Assembly (NCBI RefSeq): GCF_000022365.1
Contig: NC_012804.1
Coordinates: 1,674,001 to 1,738,000 of the forward strand
DNA from: Thermococcus gammatolerans EJ3
GTDB taxonomy: Archaea; Methanobacteriota_B; Thermococci; Thermococcales; Thermococcaceae
Direction of reading: 5' to 3'
Length of the DNA: 64,000 bases
Shown piece after piece: positions 62,554 to 64,000 of this stretch. The notes beneath the pieces were generated by a model that saw only the letters and a program-made list of their open reading frames with translations, was not told the DNA's origin and did not search any database. A program made the translations under genes and the position numbers. Positions within the stretch are counted from its first letter, which is position 1; each line of letters starts with the position of its first letter.

Positions 62554-63150
62554 TTAAATTAGGTTCACCGCCAAGAGAAGGACGGAGCCAGCCAGAATGA
62601 GCGCTTCTTCGAGCCCGAACTTTCCCCTGTAGGGGAGTCTAAGATCCCCCTGGTAACCCCTTGCCTCGATTGCTTCTCCCAACTCGGTTCCAAGGAGAAC
62701 CGTACCTATGAGCAGGGGAACGATACGAGCTTTAAGGGATGTGAAACTTCCTTTTACTCCCCGCGATGCCTGCGCTTCCGATATTTCACGATAGAGCCTC
62801 TCAAGGTTCTGGAGACCGTTGACGACCAGACCCGCCGAGAGAGCAACGTCAGACGGCAGCCTGAGATTCAACAGGGCGCCGGTAAGCTCTCCTGCATCCA
62901 TCGTCTCGGAGAAGAGGAGGCCCAGTTCCATGAGGGCAAGAAGGCGGAGAAAGTAATCAACGCCTCCCAGGAGACCCACGAGCGAGAACGTGAGAAAACC
63001 CGGCGTGAAGGCCTTCCGTTGCATTAGGGGGATGGTCAGGATGAATGCCATGAAAAGGGCTAATCCCCTCGAAGCGTGGAGCAGGGAGATTCCCACAATG
63101 AGGGTTGCGATGATCTTGACGCGGGCGTCGAGTTCATCAATGTCCCTCAA
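62554..63150 (-). CDS. ECF transporter transmembrane (T) component
   Basis: 198 residues with about four membrane helices and the T-component coupling region: ISEAQASRGVKG (ARG-type motif, about 120-131) and GEAIEARGYQG (second ARG motif, about 158-168). It links a substrate-binding S protein to the ATPase. TTG start after GAGGAGTCTCA, overlapping the ATPase gene by 14 nt. Context (biotin ligase fragment) suggests biotin, as for BioN; cobalt or another vitamin cannot be excluded. No S component lies in the window. Confidence 0.82.
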   Translation of the reverse strand: MRDIDELDARVKIIATLIVGISLLHASRGLALFMAFILTIPLMQRKAFTPGFLTFSLVGLLGGVDYFLRLLALMELGLLFSETMDAGELTGALLNLRLPSDVALSAGLVVNGLQNLERLYREISEAQASRGVKGSFTSLKARIVPLLIGTVLLGTELGEAIEARGYQGDLRLPYRGKFGLEEALILAGSVLLLAVNLI

Positions 63151-63883
63151 TGAGACTCCTCCTCATGAGCTCTATCCAACGGGTCTCCCTTAGACCGTAT
63201 TCCCACAGGTTCAAGTTCAGTAGCCCCTCCGGTTTGCCTTCAAAGGCAATCCTGCCGTTGAACAGTACCACAACCCTGTCTGAAACTTCGAGGGCCAGCT
63301 CGACGTCGTGAGTTATCAGGAGAACGCCCTTTCCCTCTGCGCGAAGTCTTTTGACCAGCTCAACGACGGCCTTAAAACCTCTACCGTCGAGGTCGCTCGT
63401 CGGCTCATCAAGGATTACGTAGTCGGTGCCCATAGCTAAAACACACGCGATGGCGAGCTTCCTCATTTCACCACCGCTCAGGCTCAGCGGTTTTCTGTTC
63501 TCGTAGCCTTTGAGGCCAACCAGTGAGAGAGCCCATTCAACCCGTTCTTTTACCTCATTTTCGTCCATCCCAAGACTTCCAGGGCCGAAGGCAACTTCAT
63601 CGAAGACTCTGCCGGTGAAGAACATCCTCTCAAGCCTCTGAAAGACGTAGCCGACTTTTCTGCTCAGCTCCGCGACGCTTGACTTCCTCGTGTCGATTCC
63701 ATCGACGAGAACCCTACCCTTCGTGGGCTTCAGGAGGCCGTTGAGGTGCTTGGCCAAGGTTGTCTTGCCGGCGCCGTTGGGGCCGAGCAATGCTAAAACC
63801 TCTCCCCTGTCGAGGCTCATGTTGACGCCCCTCAAGACTTCTTTACCGTTCCTCGAGTGGTGGATGCTCTCAACAAGTATCAT
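63137..63883 (-). CDS. ECF transporter ATP-binding (A) component
   Basis: 248 residues. Walker A GPNGAGKTT (about 34-42), Q-loop GYVFQ, signature LSLSGGEMRKLAIACVLA, Walker B YVILDEPTSDLD, H-loop LLITHD. CbiO/BioM-type ATPase that powers vitamin or metal uptake with the T component it overlaps. ATG follows GGGGGTGAGCT and overlaps the end of the ligase-like gene. Confidence 0.92.
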   Translation of the reverse strand: MILVESIHHSRNGKEVLRGVNMSLDRGEVLALLGPNGAGKTTLAKHLNGLLKPTKGRVLVDGIDTRKSSVAELSRKVGYVFQRLERMFFTGRVFDEVAFGPGSLGMDENEVKERVEWALSLVGLKGYENRKPLSLSGGEMRKLAIACVLAMGTDYVILDEPTSDLDGRGFKAVVELVKRLRAEGKGVLLITHDVELALEVSDRVVVLFNGRIAFEGKPEGLLNLNLWEYGLRETRWIELMRRSLIEGH

Positions 63884-64000
63884 AGCTCACCCCCTCAATG
63901 ACTGCCTTTGCAACGCGCAGGAGGCTCACTCTTTTACCGAGTTCCAGTGAGAGTGACGTCCCCCCTCTTGGGACGGGGTTATTGACGTTGACACCAACTC
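63870..64000 (-). CDS. Biotin-ligase-like protein (3' end only)
   Basis: The last ~42 codons of a gene that begins beyond the window, ending in TGA at 63870-63872 and overlapping the ATPase gene by 14 nt. VGVNVNNPVPRGGTSLSLEL matches the [11 protein letters not shown] stretch of BirA catalytic domains, followed by a helix (RVSLLRVAKAVIEGV). Only ~38 residues follow NVNN, against over 100 in the window's birA, so it lacks the C-terminal domain. Perhaps a second, short biotin/lipoate ligase acting with the transporter. Confidence 0.55.
   Translation of the reverse strand, partial: VGVNVNNPVPRGGTSLSLELGKRVSLLRVAKAVIEGVSYDTC

Overview
The window is chromosomal DNA from a hyperthermophilic archaeon of the order Thermococcales, most likely the genus Thermococcus. 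The evidence is consistent across the window: GGTGA/GGAGG ribosome-binding sites close to ATG, GTG or TTG starts, TTTAWA-type archaeal TATA boxes, a 67-residue HMf-type histone, the RPA41/14/32 operon, archaeal DnaG, a type III RuBisCO with an AMP phosphorylase, CGP-CTERM surface proteins, lipobox lipoproteins, and GTP-dependent PEP carboxykinase beside a maltodextrin phosphorylase. I saw no CRISPR array, transposase or integrase. Most of the window looks like ordinary core genome.

Layout. 1-12,440 (minus): one giant secreted surface-type protein of at least 4,146 residues, C-terminus outside the window. It is built from about 13 CARDB repeats, FN3-like, carboxypeptidase-regulatory-like and PKD domains, and a duplicated ~115-residue module I cannot name. 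A small HTH-like ORF precedes it with an ATGA overlap. 12.7-25.4 kb: ferritin-like/VIT1 fusion, RuBisCO, lipoprotein pullulan hydrolase, biotin-dependent decarboxylase, class I FBP aldolase, divergent biotin ligase, a GltTk-like aspartate transporter and two CGP-CTERM proteins. 25.4-33.9 kb: ScpB, the RPA operon, DGGGP synthase, Clp1-type polynucleotide kinase, an Lrp-like regulator, EngB, a PRC-barrel/coiled-coil protein, tRNA-Leu(TAG), a ~475-nt non-coding block of inverted repeats, and thymidylate kinase. 33.9-46.6 kb: truncated phosphomannomutase-like gene, pck, glgP, a split SNF-family transporter, gltX, dnaG with a small Toprim gene, a B12-radical SAM protein, histone and tRNA-Leu(CAG). 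46.6-64 kb: rpiA, MinD-like ATPase, AMP phosphorylase, tRNA-Ala and tRNA-Val, LSm-like protein and MobB, a glycerol catabolic cluster, lipoproteins, a PrsW operon, L15e, and an ECF transporter beside the end of a second biotin-ligase-like gene.

How the genes work together. (1) Carbon switch: motifs matching the Thermococcales glycolytic motif (TATCAC-N5-GTGATA, bound by Tgr/TrmBL1) lie next to fba, pck, glgP and the pullulan hydrolase. At pck the site is upstream of the TATA boxes, as for activation; at the other three it is at or downstream of the TATA box, as for repression. (2) Nucleotide salvage: AMP phosphorylase and type III RuBisCO are two of the three steps of the archaeal AMP/pentose-bisphosphate pathway; the ribose-1,5-bisphosphate isomerase is not in the window. 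(3) Biotin: a biotinylated decarboxylase, BirA, an ECF transporter and a second ligase-like gene form a candidate biotin network. (4) Glycerol: glycerol kinase, a G3P dehydrogenase-like FAD protein, an FAD/NAD oxidoreductase and a DUF1667 protein.

The points most worth a second look are the giant surface protein and its unnamed duplicated module, the frameshift that splits the SNF transporter, the inverted-repeat block at 32.8-33.1 kb, the palindromes in the glpK promoter and in the 12.6-kb divergent promoter, and the nearly identical inverted tRNA-Leu pair.
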